Assembly (NCBI RefSeq): GCF_006094695.1
Contig: NZ_CP035103.1
Location: forward strand, 1 to 64,000
DNA length: 64,000 nt
Origin: Kocuria rosea
Lineage (GTDB): Bacteria; Actinomycetota; Actinomycetes; Actinomycetales; Micrococcaceae
Direction: 5' to 3'
Below the pieces are notes generated by a model, which was not told the origin of the DNA, did no database searches, and saw only the letters and a program-made list of their open reading frames with translations. Positions 1-13,403 of the stretch are shown here, in pieces; position 1 is the first letter of the stretch, and the number at the start of each line of letters is the position of its first letter. The position numbers and the translations under genes are program-made.

Positions 1-1584
1 ATGTACGAGGACCCGATGACCACGGGGCGCTACCGGGGGTTCATCTCCCTGGCCCAGCCCCAGGGCCTCATCGGCACCACGCTGCTCGTCGCGGTCCCGA
101 ACGAGCTCACCCGCGAGTTCTTCCAGAACCAGATGGCGTCCGTGCTCCGGTCCTCCGTGGGCCGGGCCTTCAGCCCCGAGACGCTCGTGGCGTTCGTGGT
201 GGACGCCGACCTCGAGACCGCTCCCGCACCGGAGGCGGGCGCCTCGACGCCCACCGCGGCCCTGCCCCCGATCAGCGAGCTCGAGGCGGAGCGCAACCGC
301 ACCGACCTGCCCGCACGGGTCGACCACGCCGACACCGCCGACGCGGTGGAGGTCGACCGGCGGACGGCCGGCCTCGACCGGCAGCCCGCCGGGCTCATGG
401 CGCCGCCCCCGGAGCCGGCACACCGCTCCGAGATGGGCGGGGCCGACCGGACCCTGCCGCCGCCGCGGGACCCGCAGGCCGCCCCGCCCCGCCGCCCCGT
501 CCAGGACACCGGCACCGCTCCCGCCGTGGTGGGGGAGTGGGACAGCTCCGCGCGGCTGAACCCCAAGTACGTCTTCGACTCCTTCGTGATCGGCCAGTCC
601 AACCGGTTCGCCCACGCCGCGGCCTTCGCGGTGGCCGAGACCCCGGCCAAGGCCTACAACCCCCTGTTCATCTACGGGGAGTCCGGGCTGGGCAAGACGC
701 ACCTGCTGCACGCGATCGGCCACTACGCCAAGCGTCTCTACCCCCAGGTGCGGGTGCGCTACGTGAACTCGGAGGAGTTCACCAACGACTTCATCAACTC
801 GATCCGCGACGACGAGGGCTCCTCCTTCAAGGAGATCTACCGCAACGTGGACATGCTGCTGATCGACGACATCCAGTTCCTGGCGGGCAAGGAGCACACG
901 CAGGAGGAGTTCTTCCACACCTTCAACGCGCTGCACAACCACGAGAAGCAGATCGTGATCACCTCCGACATGCCGCCCAAGCAGCTGACCGGCTTCGCCG
1001 AGCGGATGCGGTCCCGCTTCGAGTGGGGCCTGATCACCGACGTGCAGCCGCCGGAGCTGGAGACGCGCATCGCGATCCTGCGCAAGAAGGCCACGAGCGA
1101 GGGCATGGACGCCCCCGACGACGTGCTGGAGTACATCGCCTCCCACATCTCCACCAACATCCGCGAGCTCGAGGGCGCCCTGATCCGGGTCACCGCGTTC
1201 GCCTCCCTGAACAAGCAGTCGGTGGACCTGCCCCTGGCCGAGCTGGTGCTCAAGGACCTCATCACCGACGACGGCGCGCAGGAGATCACCGCGGCCTCGA
1301 TCCTGGCCCAGACCGCGGTGTACTTCGACATCAGCCTCGAGGAGCTCAAGAGCAAGTCCCGCACGCGCACCCTGGTCACCGCCCGGCAGATCGCGATGTA
1401 CCTGCTGCGCGAGCTCACCGACATGTCCCTGCCGAAGATCGGCCAGGAGCTCGGCGGCCGCGACCACACCACGGTGATGCACGCCGACCGCAAGATCCGC
1501 ACGCTGATGGCCGAGCGCCGGCAGATCTTCAACCAGGTCACGGAGCTCACCAACCGGATCAAGCAGCAGCAGCGCGAGGGCTGA
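1..1584 (+). CDS. dnaA: Chromosomal replication initiator DnaA (N-terminus probably incomplete)
   Basis: DnaA binds 9-bp boxes in oriC and, in its ATP form, melts the origin and loads the helicase. The frame shows a domain I remnant (residues 1-70), a Pro/Ala-rich linker (about 70-180), an AAA+ domain with Walker A GESGLGKT at 226-233 and Walker B LLIDDIQF with D289/D290, and a C-terminal DNA-binding domain with [10 protein letters not shown] around 486-495. The ATG at base 1 starts at Tyr-Glu-Asp-Pro just before domain I helix 2, so the usual first helix (a W-x-x-V..L segment of roughly 15-25 residues) is missing. The true start therefore probably lies upstream of base 1. A strong hairpin follows the stop, then the origin. 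Function is certain; only the start is in doubt. Confidence 0.97.
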   Translation: MYEDPMTTGRYRGFISLAQPQGLIGTTLLVAVPNELTREFFQNQMASVLRSSVGRAFSPETLVAFVVDADLETAPAPEAGASTPTAALPPISELEAERNRTDLPARVDHADTADAVEVDRRTAGLDRQPAGLMAPPPEPAHRSEMGGADRTLPPPRDPQAAPPRRPVQDTGTAPAVVGEWDSSARLNPKYVFDSFVIGQSNRFAHAAAFAVAETPAKAYNPLFIYGESGLGKTHLLHAIGHYAKRLYPQVRVRYVNSEEFTNDFINSIRDDEGSSFKEIYRNVDMLLIDDIQFLAGKEHTQEEFFHTFNALHNHEKQIVITSDMPPKQLTGFAERMRSRFEWGLITDVQPPELETRIAILRKKATSEGMDAPDDVLEYIASHISTNIRELEGALIRVTAFASLNKQSVDLPLAELVLKDLITDDGAQEITAASILAQTAVYFDISLEELKSKSRTRTLVTARQIAMYLLRELTDMSLPKIGQELGGRDHTTVMHADRKIRTLMAERRQIFNQVTELTNRIKQQQREG

Positions 1585-1607
1585 GCCCGGCCCCACCCCT
1601 CCTCGAA

Positions 1608-1637
1608 GGCCCCGGCGGAGCACCGCCGGGGCCTTTT
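1608..1637 (+). terminator. Intrinsic terminator after dnaA
   Basis: A perfect 11-bp GC-rich stem (1608-1618 with 1623-1633) has a 4-nt loop and is followed by TTTT. It starts 24 bp after the dnaA stop and would separate dnaA transcription from oriC. Confidence 0.85.
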
Positions 1638-2010
1638 CGTGTAGTTCGTCCACAGGCTCCGCCCGCGGGATCCCGGGCCCGGGGGCACCCTCCTGCACAG
1701 GATGTCGGCGCTTGTGGAGCGCCTGTGCACAGGACAGAACCCACACCTGTGGATAAAATTGTGGAATTCTCCGTCCGACCGGTGGAGAACCTCGGTACAA
1801 CTCGGTGGAGGGCTGTGGAACCCGCGGAACCACGCGGATCTCGTCCACCGGCAGCACGCGTTCCGGTGGACCCCGAACCACAGGAACTCAACAGGCCGCC
1901 ACCGCCCGGGTGCTGGCCGAGGGGCAGTTATCCACAGATTCCACAGCGGTTATTAACACTCCCATCCTTAAAGAGACATCTGGCCAAACAACAAGAATCC
2001 TGGAACGCCG
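1638..2010. other. oriC: Replication origin oriC (DnaA boxes and AT-rich unwinding region)
   Basis: The gene-free dnaA-dnaN interval holds two perfect DnaA boxes: TGTGGATAA at 1748-1756 (minus orientation) and TTATCCACA at 1928-1936. Degenerate copies lie at 1646-1654 (TCGTCCACA), 1713-1721, 1760-1768, 1814-1822, 1841-1849 and 1937-1945. A 12-bp palindrome CCTGTGCACAGG lies at 1722-1733. The stretch 1949-1980, starting GTTATTAAC directly after the box pair at 1928-1945, is the most AT-rich part and is the best candidate for the DNA unwinding element. This location is standard for actinobacteria. A possible -10 for dnaN (TACGAT, 2094-2099) follows, without a clear -35. Confidence 0.9.
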
Positions 2011-2214
2011 ACCCCGTCCGGGACCTCCCGGGCCCGGGATCACCCGGACGCCGCCACGGAGCGGCCGAATGGCCGTCCTATGAAACGGACCGATACGATG
2101 CAGAGGGCGAAGACCCTGTTCGCACCGCTGCACCCCGCGGCGCGGCCCGCACCGGACCCTGTCCGGGACCGTGGCTCCGCCGTCCTTGCTCAGACTGAAA
2201 GGCAGCAACCTCTC

Positions 2215-3339
2215 GTGAAGTTCTCCGTCGAACGCGATGTTCTCGCCGAGGCCGTCACCTGGACCGCTCGGTCCCTCTCTCCTCGGCCCCCGGTCCCCGT
2301 GCTGTCCGGTCTGCTCATCCGTGCGGAGGGCGGTCAGCTGTCCATCGCGAGCTTCGACTACGAGATCTCCGCGCGGCTGTCGATCAGCGCCGACGTCCAG
2401 GAGGAGGGCACCACCCTCGTCTCCGGCCGTCTGCTCGCGGACATCTGCCGCTCCCTGCCCTCCGCCCCGGTCGAGGTGCACGCCGACGAGGGGAAGGTCA
2501 CCCTGACCTGCCGCTCCTCGCGCTTCAACCTCGCGGCCATGCCGGTCGGCGACTACCCGGAGCTGCCGGCGCTGCCGGATGTCTCCGGCGTGGTGGCCGG
2601 CGACGAGTTCGCCCACGCCGTGGCGCAGGTGAACATCGCCGCGAGCAAGGACGACACCCTGCCTATCCTCACCGGCGTCCGCGTGGAGATCGAGGGCGAG
2701 AAGATGACGCTGCTCGCCACGGACCGCTACCGGCTCGCGATGCGCGAGCTCACCTGGCGGCCCAGCACCCAGGACATCTCCACGGCCGCGCTGATCAAGG
2801 CGCGCACCCTCAACGACATCGCCAAGACCCTCGGCCCGGCCGGTGACATCAACATCGCCCTGTCCGACTCCGCGGAGCTCGTCGGCTTCGAGTCCGGCGG
2901 CCGCCGCACCACGAGCCTGCTCATCGACGGCGAGTACCCCAAGATCCGGTCGCTGTTCCCGGAGCACACGCCGATCACCGCGGCGGTGCGGACCACCGAG
3001 CTCGTCGAGGCCGTCCGGCGCGTCTCGCTCGTGGCCGAGCGCAACACCCCCGTGCGCCTGGCCTTCACCCAGGGGCAGGTGGCCCTGGACGCCGGGACCG
3101 GCGAGGACGCCCAGGCCTCCGAGGTCCTCGACGCGCACCTCACCGGTGACGACATCACGGTGGCCTTCAACCCGACGTACCTCTCGGAGGGCCTGCACGC
3201 CTTCGCCTCCGACTACGTCCGGTTCTCCTTCACCGCCCCGCCCAAGCCGGCCGTGCTCTCCGCCCAGGCCGAGCCCGAGGGCGAGGACAAGGACGACTAC
3301 AAGTACCTGCTGATGCCGGTGCGGCTCCCCAGCCAGTGA
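2215..3339 (+). CDS. dnaN: DNA polymerase III sliding clamp, beta subunit
   Basis: The beta clamp encircles DNA and tethers the replicative polymerase; it also recruits repair and initiation-regulatory proteins. The 374-residue product begins VKFSVERDVLAEAVTWTARS and runs through the three repeated clamp domains. The C-terminus YLLMPVRLPSQ has the family tail MPVRL that forms the partner-binding cleft. The GTG at 2215 was chosen because homology starts there and GAAAGG lies about 12 bases upstream. An earlier in-frame ATG at 2080 would add unrelated residues from the origin region. recF follows after 36 bp, probably in the same transcript. Confidence 0.97.
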   Translation: MKFSVERDVLAEAVTWTARSLSPRPPVPVLSGLLIRAEGGQLSIASFDYEISARLSISADVQEEGTTLVSGRLLADICRSLPSAPVEVHADEGKVTLTCRSSRFNLAAMPVGDYPELPALPDVSGVVAGDEFAHAVAQVNIAASKDDTLPILTGVRVEIEGEKMTLLATDRYRLAMRELTWRPSTQDISTAALIKARTLNDIAKTLGPAGDINIALSDSAELVGFESGGRRTTSLLIDGEYPKIRSLFPEHTPITAAVRTTELVEAVRRVSLVAERNTPVRLAFTQGQVALDAGTGEDAQASEVLDAHLTGDDITVAFNPTYLSEGLHAFASDYVRFSFTAPPKPAVLSAQAEPEGEDKDDYKYLLMPVRLPSQ

Positions 3340-3375
3340 CCGGCCGGCCCGGAACCGGAAGCTGCTGATCCCGGC

Positions 3376-4596
3376 GTGTTCGTCGACCACCTCTCCCTGC
3401 TCGACTACCGGACGTATGCCCATCTGGACATACGTCTCGCTCCCGGGACCACCGTGTTCCTCGGGCCGAACGGCGTGGGCAAGACGAACATCGTCGAGGC
3501 CCTCGACTACACGGCGGGCCTGTCCTCGCACCGGGTGTCCTCCGACGGCCCGCTGATCCGCTTCGGCGCCGACCGCGCGATCGTCCGCGTCCGGGTGCGG
3601 CGGGGCGGGCAGCAGACCGTCCTGGAGCTCGAGCTCAACGACGGCCGCGCCAACCGGGTGCGCATCAACCGGGCCTCCCCGGTGCGGGCCCGGGACGCGC
3701 TCGGCATCGTGCGGACCGTCCTGTTCTCGCCGGAGGACCTGGCGCTGGTGAAGGGGGACCCCTCCCACCGCCGGCGCTTCCTCGACGACCTCGCGAAGTC
3801 CATGCGCCCGGTCCTCGCGGGCACCCTGGCCGACTACGAGAAGGTGCTCCGGCAGCGCAACGCGCTGCTGAAGTCGGCCCGCCGGAGCGGCCGGTTCACG
3901 GACACCCACCGGTCGACCCTGGCGGCGTGGAACGACCAGTTCGCCCGCGCCGGGGCCGGCATCCTGCACGCGCGCCTGCAGCTCATCGACGCCCTGGCGC
4001 CCCAGGTGGCGACCGCCTACGGCCAGCTCACGGACGGGACCAAGGAGACGACCCTGCGCTACGTGTCCTCGGTGCTGCCCGAGAGCGCGGCCGGGGACGC
4101 CGAGCGGCTGCGCGGGTTCACGCCCGCGGACCTGCACCAGCTGATCCTCGACGCGTGCGAGGCCTCGGAGCAGCGGGAGCTCGAGCGGGGACTGACCCTC
4201 GTGGGCCCGCACCGCGACGAGCTCGAGCTGCTGCTCGGGACGGCGCCGGCCCGGGGCTACGCCTCCCACGGCGAGACCTGGTCCTACGCCCTCGCGCTCC
4301 GCCTCGGCTCCTGGTACGTCCACCTGGCGGACGACCCCACGGAGGGCGCCGCGCCGATCCTCGTCCTGGACGACGTGTTCGCGGAGCTCGACGCCCGCCG
4401 CCGCAGCCGTCTCGCCGCGATCGTGGCCTCCGCGGAGCAGGTGCTCGTGACCGCCGCGGTCGAGGAGGACCTCCCGGCCGAGCTCGTGGCCGGTCCGCAC
4501 GACGTGGTGCGGGTGGGTCCCGGCACCGCCGTCCGGGACGACGAGCAGGCGCCCGCCGGGACCGGTCCGGAGCCGGAGGAGGCGTCGTCGTCGTGA
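3376..4596 (+). CDS. recF: DNA replication and repair protein RecF
   Basis: RecF is an SMC-like ATPase that helps load RecA at single-strand gaps during recombinational repair. The 406-residue product begins MFVDHLSLLDYRTY (GTG start). It has Walker A GPNGVGKT at 30-37, the ABC-type signature region near LVGPHRDEL, and the Walker B segment ILVLDDVFAELD near the C-terminus. The C-terminal 40 residues are acidic and Pro/Glu-rich and look like a lineage-specific tail. The stop overlaps the next GTG start (GTGA), so translation of the DUF721 gene is probably coupled. Confidence 0.96.
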   Translation: MFVDHLSLLDYRTYAHLDIRLAPGTTVFLGPNGVGKTNIVEALDYTAGLSSHRVSSDGPLIRFGADRAIVRVRVRRGGQQTVLELELNDGRANRVRINRASPVRARDALGIVRTVLFSPEDLALVKGDPSHRRRFLDDLAKSMRPVLAGTLADYEKVLRQRNALLKSARRSGRFTDTHRSTLAAWNDQFARAGAGILHARLQLIDALAPQVATAYGQLTDGTKETTLRYVSSVLPESAAGDAERLRGFTPADLHQLILDACEASEQRELERGLTLVGPHRDELELLLGTAPARGYASHGETWSYALALRLGSWYVHLADDPTEGAAPILVLDDVFAELDARRRSRLAAIVASAEQVLVTAAVEEDLPAELVAGPHDVVRVGPGTAVRDDEQAPAGTGPEPEEASSS

Positions 4597-5258
4597 CCGG
4601 GCCGCGGCGCGAGGACGACCCGCTCCCCGCCGGGGAGCCCCAGGAGCCCCCTGTCCCCGAGGCGAACGTCGTGCGGATCGAGGACGAGATCGACGCGCCG
4701 GCGGCGCTGCTCACCCGGATGCGCCACGCGGCGGAGGCGCGCGGGGACGGGCGGCTCTACGGGGCGGCCGCCCGGCGCAACCTCAAGGGCTTCGGCGCCG
4801 CCATGGAGGCGGCCACCGCGTCGGCCGCCGAGCGCCTGGGCCGCCGCGGCAACGACGTCGACCCGCGGGCGCTCGGCGGGTACTCCGGGGCGGGCCGCTC
4901 CGCCCGCGACCCCCGGGGGGTCGGCACGGTGCTGGACGGGCTCGTGTCCGGGCGCGGCTGGAAGGCGCCGGTCGCCGTGGGCTCGGTGCTGGCCCGCTGG
5001 GACGACCTCGTGGGCCCGGGCATCGCCGGGCACTGCCGGCCGGAGAGCTTCGACGAGACCGTGGTGCGGGTCCGGTGCGACTCCACCGCCTACGCCGCGA
5101 ACCTGCGCCTCATGGTCCCGCAGCTGCTGCGCATGTTCGACGAGCACCTGGGGGAGGGCATCGTCACCCGGATCGAGATCCTCGGTCCCACGGCCCCGAG
5201 CTGGAAGCGCGGCCGCCGCTCCGTGCAGGGCCGGGGGCCCCGCGACACCTACGGCTGA
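4593..5258 (+). CDS. DUF721 (DciA-like) protein
   Basis: The 221-residue product belongs to the DUF721 family that follows recF in actinobacteria. Some members (DciA) help load the replicative helicase DnaB, so a helicase-loading role is plausible by family but not shown here. The N-terminal 90 residues are charged and Ala/Gly/Arg-rich. The conserved domain covers about 115-205 with the motif of a Trp-Asp-Asp-Leu-Val-Gly-Pro-Gly-Ile-Ala-Gly-His core. The GTG at 4593 overlaps the recF stop by four bases and is preceded by GGAGCCGGAGGAGG. It ends about 350 bp before gyrB. Confidence 0.88.
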   Translation: MTGPRREDDPLPAGEPQEPPVPEANVVRIEDEIDAPAALLTRMRHAAEARGDGRLYGAAARRNLKGFGAAMEAATASAAERLGRRGNDVDPRALGGYSGAGRSARDPRGVGTVLDGLVSGRGWKAPVAVGSVLARWDDLVGPGIAGHCRPESFDETVVRVRCDSTAYAANLRLMVPQLLRMFDEHLGEGIVTRIEILGPTAPSWKRGRRSVQGRGPRDTYG

Positions 5259-7697
<2,439 letters not shown>

Positions 7698-7787
7698 CCC
7701 GCGACATATGTCCCACTCGGCATGCAATGACCGGGGGCGGGACCTGCGCAGGACCACGAGGACGAGCAGACAGAACGGAAAGACCGC

Positions 7788-10489
<2,702 letters not shown>

Positions 10490-10493
<4 letters not shown>

Positions 10494-11104
10494 GCTCGAG
10501 TTCCGGCTCCAACACCGCCGGCCGGTCCGGACGCTCCCCCCTGGCGTCCGCACCCCGCCCCGGGAACGGGTCGCCGTCCGGGACGGCGAGGCCCTCGACG
10601 AGCGCCCGGACCGCGCCGAAGCCGGCGAAGTCGGGCTCGGGTCCCGCGAAGTCGAGCGCTGCCCGGTCCGGCTCCGGCCCGGCGAAGAGCGCCCGGCCCG
10701 CGAGCTCGACGAAGGGCCTGGTCCGCCCGGCCCCACGGCCGCGGGTGCGCCGGGCGCGGCTCGTGGTCTCGAAGGTGGACACCTGGTCGGTGCTCAAGCT
10801 CGCGTTCCTGCTGTCGGTCGCGCTGGGGATCATCACCGTGGTCGCCGCGGTCGTGCTGTGGATCGTCCTGGACCTCACGGGCCTGTTCGACGGGATCAAC
10901 GAGCTGCTCGGGATGCTGGGCGGCGCGGGCGGGGCCCTGAACATCAAGGACTTCCTGTCCTTGGGGCAGATCGCGATCTTCGCGACCATCGTGTCCGTGG
11001 TCAACGTCATCCTGCTGACTGCCCTGTCGGTGCTCGCCGCCCTGCTGTACAACATCGCGGCGGCCCTCGTGGGCGGGATCGGGCTCACCCTCACGGACGA
11101 CTGA
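10490..11104 (+). CDS. DUF3566 membrane protein
   Basis: This 204-residue protein is of the family that always follows gyrA in actinobacteria (Rv0007 position in Mycobacterium). Residues 1-90 are a Ser/Gly/Pro/Ala-rich, basic, probably disordered cytoplasmic segment. The DUF3566 domain (about 95-204) has two membrane helices, near 100-125 and 160-195. Its molecular role is not established; the conserved position beside gyrase and the origin hints at a cell-envelope or division link. The ATG at 10490 overlaps the gyrA stop and is preceded by CGGAGGT. Confidence 0.88.
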
Positions 11105-11144
11105 TCCGGCGCGGTTCCGGGGAGTCCGGCCCGGCCGGGGCGAT

Positions 11145-11173
11145 TTGGCACGGGTCGGCAACTCCGGTATCGT
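11145..11173 (+). promoter_or_regulatory. Promoter of tRNA-Ile
   Basis: TTGGCA (11145-11150), a 17-bp spacer and TATCGT (11168-11173) make a good housekeeping sigma promoter. It lies just upstream of the tRNA-Ile gene and may also drive the DLW-39 gene and tRNA-Ala. Confidence 0.7.
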
Positions 11174-11201
11174 TTCTTCTCGGTCCGCAAGGGCCGTGAG
11201 A

Positions 11202-11275
11202 GGGCGTATAGCTCAGACGGTTAGAGCGCTTCGCTGATAACGAAGAGGTCCCAGGTTCAATTCCTGGTACGCCCA
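11202..11275 (+). tRNA. tRNA-Ile (GAT)
   Basis: The 74-nt cloverleaf has acceptor stem GGGCGTA paired with TACGCCC, discriminator A, T-arm GGTTCAATTCC and anticodon stem CTTCG/CGAAG enclosing GAT at 11236-11238. CCA is not encoded. Confidence 0.97.
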
Positions 11276-11308
11276 CGGTTTCCCTTTTCCGCAGCTCAGG
11301 AGGCAGGC

Positions 11309-11431
11309 GTGAACAGGAAGATGGCTGCGGCTCTCGCCCTGGTCGGCGCGTCGGTCGCGCTGCTCACCAAGCTGCGGGAGGCCGACGCCGACAGGAATGC
11401 CTGGGCGGACGCCACCGACGAGGTGGAGTAG
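11309..11431 (+). CDS. DLW-39 family small protein
   Basis: This 40-codon gene starts at GTG with AGGAGG five bases upstream and encodes VNRKMAAALALVGASVALLT then a charged tail LREADADRNAWADATDEVE. One N-terminal hydrophobic helix (residues 5-20) suggests a membrane-anchored peptide. The family is named for a short Asp-Leu-Trp-type motif; here the corresponding part reads Asn-Ala-Trp-Ala-Asp. It sits between tRNA-Ile and tRNA-Ala exactly as in other Micrococcaceae. Function is unknown. The ribosome binding site, conserved position and composition make it a real gene. Confidence 0.85.
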   Translation: MNRKMAAALALVGASVALLTKLREADADRNAWADATDEVE

Positions 11432-11444
11432 CCCGGTACACCGC

Positions 11445-11520
11445 GGGGACGTGGCGCAATTGGTAGCGCATCTGCTTTGCAAGCAGAGGGTTAGGGGTTC
11501 GAGTCCCCTCGTCTCCACCA
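11445..11520 (+). tRNA. tRNA-Ala (TGC)
   Basis: The acceptor GGGGACG pairs with CGTCTCC and includes the G3-U70 wobble that marks tRNA-Ala. The anticodon TGC is at 11478-11480 within stem CTGCT/AGCAG. The CCA end is encoded (11518-11520). Confidence 0.97.
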
Positions 11521-11525
11521 CATCG

Positions 11526-11560
11526 GATCCCGATCGAGCAGACGCTCGGTCGGGATCTTC
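11526..11560 (+). terminator. Terminator after tRNA-Ala
   Basis: A 14-bp stem with one mismatch (11526-11539 with 11544-11557) has a 4-nt loop and is followed by TTCTCGTT, just after the tRNA-Ala CCA. Confidence 0.75.
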
Positions 11561-11607
11561 TCGTTCCCGGCCGCATCCCCGGGCGCATCACCGCGCGCCG
11601 CCGCAAC

Positions 11608-11649
11608 GGCAGAGGCCCCCGCTCCCTGCCGGGAGCGGGGGCCTCTGCC
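11608..11649 (-). terminator. Terminator of the Ala-rich membrane protein gene
   Basis: A perfect 19-bp inverted repeat (11608-11626 with 11631-11649) has a 4-nt loop and lies 15 bp beyond the stop of the minus-strand gene. It has no U-tract, which is common in high-GC actinobacteria, and could also back-stop tRNA transcription. Confidence 0.75.
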
Positions 11650-11663
11650 CGAACGGGCGGGGG

Positions 11664-12536
11664 TCAGGCCTCGTTCTCGTCCTTCTTGCCCTGGATCTGC
11701 TCCTTGACCTCGTGGATCGTGGTCTTGGCGTCCTCGCCGACGGTCTTGGCGCTGTCCTTGACCTCGGCGGCGGCCTCCGAGACACCACCGGACTGACCGG
11801 CCGGGGTGGTCGCGTCCTTGACGTCGTCGACCTGCACACCGGTGCCGGCGGCCACGGTGGACTGCTGGGCCACCGGGGAGGCGGTCACGCGCGGGGACGT
11901 GGCCGCCGGGGTCTTCCAGGGGTCCTCGACCGGGCGCGAGGCCTTCCAGGCGGCCACGCCGGCCGCACCGCCGGCCACGAGCAGGCCCAGCAGCAGGAGA
12001 CCCTTGTGGGACTTCTCGGCCTTCTTCTGCTGCCTGGCGTAGTCCTTGGCGACCTTCGAGGCGGCCTTCTTCGCGTTGGCCACGGCCTTCTTGTCACCGG
12101 TCAGCTTCGCGACGATCGCCTCGAGCTGCTCGGGGGTGTCCGCGTCGGCGAACTTGCCCGCGAGCAGGGCGGCGGCACCGGCGTACTTCGCCTGCATCGC
12201 GGCGCGGCTCTCGGAGGCCCGGTCCGCGGCCTTCGCGGCCACGGGGCCGGCGGTCTTCGCGGCCTTCGCCGCGACCGGGGCGGTCACCGCGGCGGCCTTC
12301 AGCTTGGCGGAGCCGGAGAGCTCATGGGCGCGGCCCAGACCCTCCTGGACCTTCGGCCCGGCGGTCGCGACGCCACCGGCGAGGGCCGCGGCGCCCGCCT
12401 CGACGCTGTGCTGGAGCCGGGGCGCGAGGTCACCGATCTCCTTGGACGCCCACTTGCCGGCGTCCAGGACCTTGCTCTCCGCGGCCTTCTGCGCCGCGAC
12501 GGCCTTCTTCTCGCTCTTGGACTTCTTGAAGCTCAT
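11664..12536 (-). CDS. Ala/Lys-rich membrane-anchored hypothetical protein
   Basis: This 290-residue protein has no recognised domain. It begins MSFKKSKSEKKAVAAQKAAE, and residues 1-180 are mostly Ala, Lys and Glu with helical, possibly coiled-coil character. One membrane helix follows (about 182-203, GLLLLGLLVAGGAAGVAAW), then a Ser/Thr/Pro-rich stretch and a charged C-terminal segment, Asp/Glu/Lys-rich around 250-290. The cytoplasmic or wall-side role is unknown. The ATG at 12534-12536 was chosen because AGGAGGG lies nine bases upstream. Its terminator follows directly. Confidence 0.75.
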   Translation of the reverse strand: MSFKKSKSEKKAVAAQKAAESKVLDAGKWASKEIGDLAPRLQHSVEAGAAALAGGVATAGPKVQEGLGRAHELSGSAKLKAAAVTAPVAAKAAKTAGPVAAKAADRASESRAAMQAKYAGAAALLAGKFADADTPEQLEAIVAKLTGDKKAVANAKKAASKVAKDYARQQKKAEKSHKGLLLLGLLVAGGAAGVAAWKASRPVEDPWKTPAATSPRVTASPVAQQSTVAAGTGVQVDDVKDATTPAGQSGGVSEAAAEVKDSAKTVGEDAKTTIHEVKEQIQGKKDENEA

Positions 12537-12695
12537 GAATCCATCCCTCCTCGGGTCGTGACAATCCACTGTCAGCATACGGGCAGAGCCGTCGGGGCAG
12601 GAGGGTGCGCCGCGCAATCCCGGGCCTTTTCACTGTGCGCTGAACCCCGCTGCCCCACCGCGAGGGGCCTCCGGGGGCCGTGCAAGAATGGGCGC

Positions 12696-13241
12696 ATGAC
12701 TTCTGCCATCCCCACCGCCAAGGCGACCATCCACACGAACCACGGCGACATCGTCGTGAACCTGTTCGGCAACCACGCCCCGAAGACCGTCAAGAACTTC
12801 ATCGGTCTCTCGGACGGCACCCAGGAGTGGAGCGACCCGCGCACCGGTGAGAAGCAGACCGGTCCCCTCTACAAGGACGTGGTCTTCCACCGCATCATCA
12901 AGGACTTCATGATCCAGGGCGGGGACCCCCTGGGCCAGGGCATCGGCGGACCGGGCTACGAGTTCGACGACGAGATCCACCCCGAGCTCGACTTCAACGA
13001 GCCCTACATCCTGGCGATGGCCAACGCCGGCAAGCGCAACGGCAAGGGCACCAACGGGTCCCAGTTCTTCATCACCACCGCCCCCACCACTTGGCTGCAG
13101 GGCAAGCACACCATCTTCGGAGAGGTGGCCGACGACGCGTCGCGGAAGGTCGTGGACGAGCTGAACAGCGTCCGCACCGGCGGCATGGACCGCCCGGTCG
13201 AGGACTGCGTGGTCACCTCGATCGACATCGAGCAGCTCTAG
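12696..13241 (+). CDS. ppiA: Peptidyl-prolyl cis-trans isomerase, cyclophilin type
   Basis: Cyclophilins speed proline isomerisation during folding in the cytoplasm. The 181-residue protein is a single domain of normal length. It has FHRIIKDFMIQGGDP (catalytic Arg and the QGGD motif), MANAGKRNGKGTNGSQFFIT (the family MANxG...SQFFI segment) and GKHTIFGEV. No signal peptide is present. This gene follows the gyrase-tRNA cluster in many actinobacteria. The ATG sits eight bases after AAGAAT, so a short or absent leader is possible. A perfect hairpin ends the transcript. Confidence 0.95.
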   Translation: MTSAIPTAKATIHTNHGDIVVNLFGNHAPKTVKNFIGLSDGTQEWSDPRTGEKQTGPLYKDVVFHRIIKDFMIQGGDPLGQGIGGPGYEFDDEIHPELDFNEPYILAMANAGKRNGKGTNGSQFFITTAPTTWLQGKHTIFGEVADDASRKVVDELNSVRTGGMDRPVEDCVVTSIDIEQL

Positions 13242-13287
13242 ATCCGAGCAGTCTCCCCGTCCTGGCACCGCCGGGACGGGGACCAGC

Positions 13288-13327
13288 GGCGCAGGCCCGT
13301 CCGGAGCGATCCGGACGGGCCTGCGCC
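13288..13327 (+). terminator. Terminator after ppiA
   Basis: A perfect 18-bp inverted repeat (13288-13305 with 13310-13327) has a GCGA tetraloop and begins 46 bp after the ppiA stop. Confidence 0.8.
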
Positions 13328-13403
13328 GTTGCCGTCCCGTCCCACCTCGTCCATCCCGTCCAGCGAACCGGGCCCGCGGAGAACCGGCCCAGGAGGAGTC
13401 CCA

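Noticed and set aside
1888..4500. Long open frame on the minus strand opposite dnaN and recF
   Set aside because: It is antisense to well-supported genes, has no ribosome binding site or domain, and its length follows from strong GC bias in codon positions.
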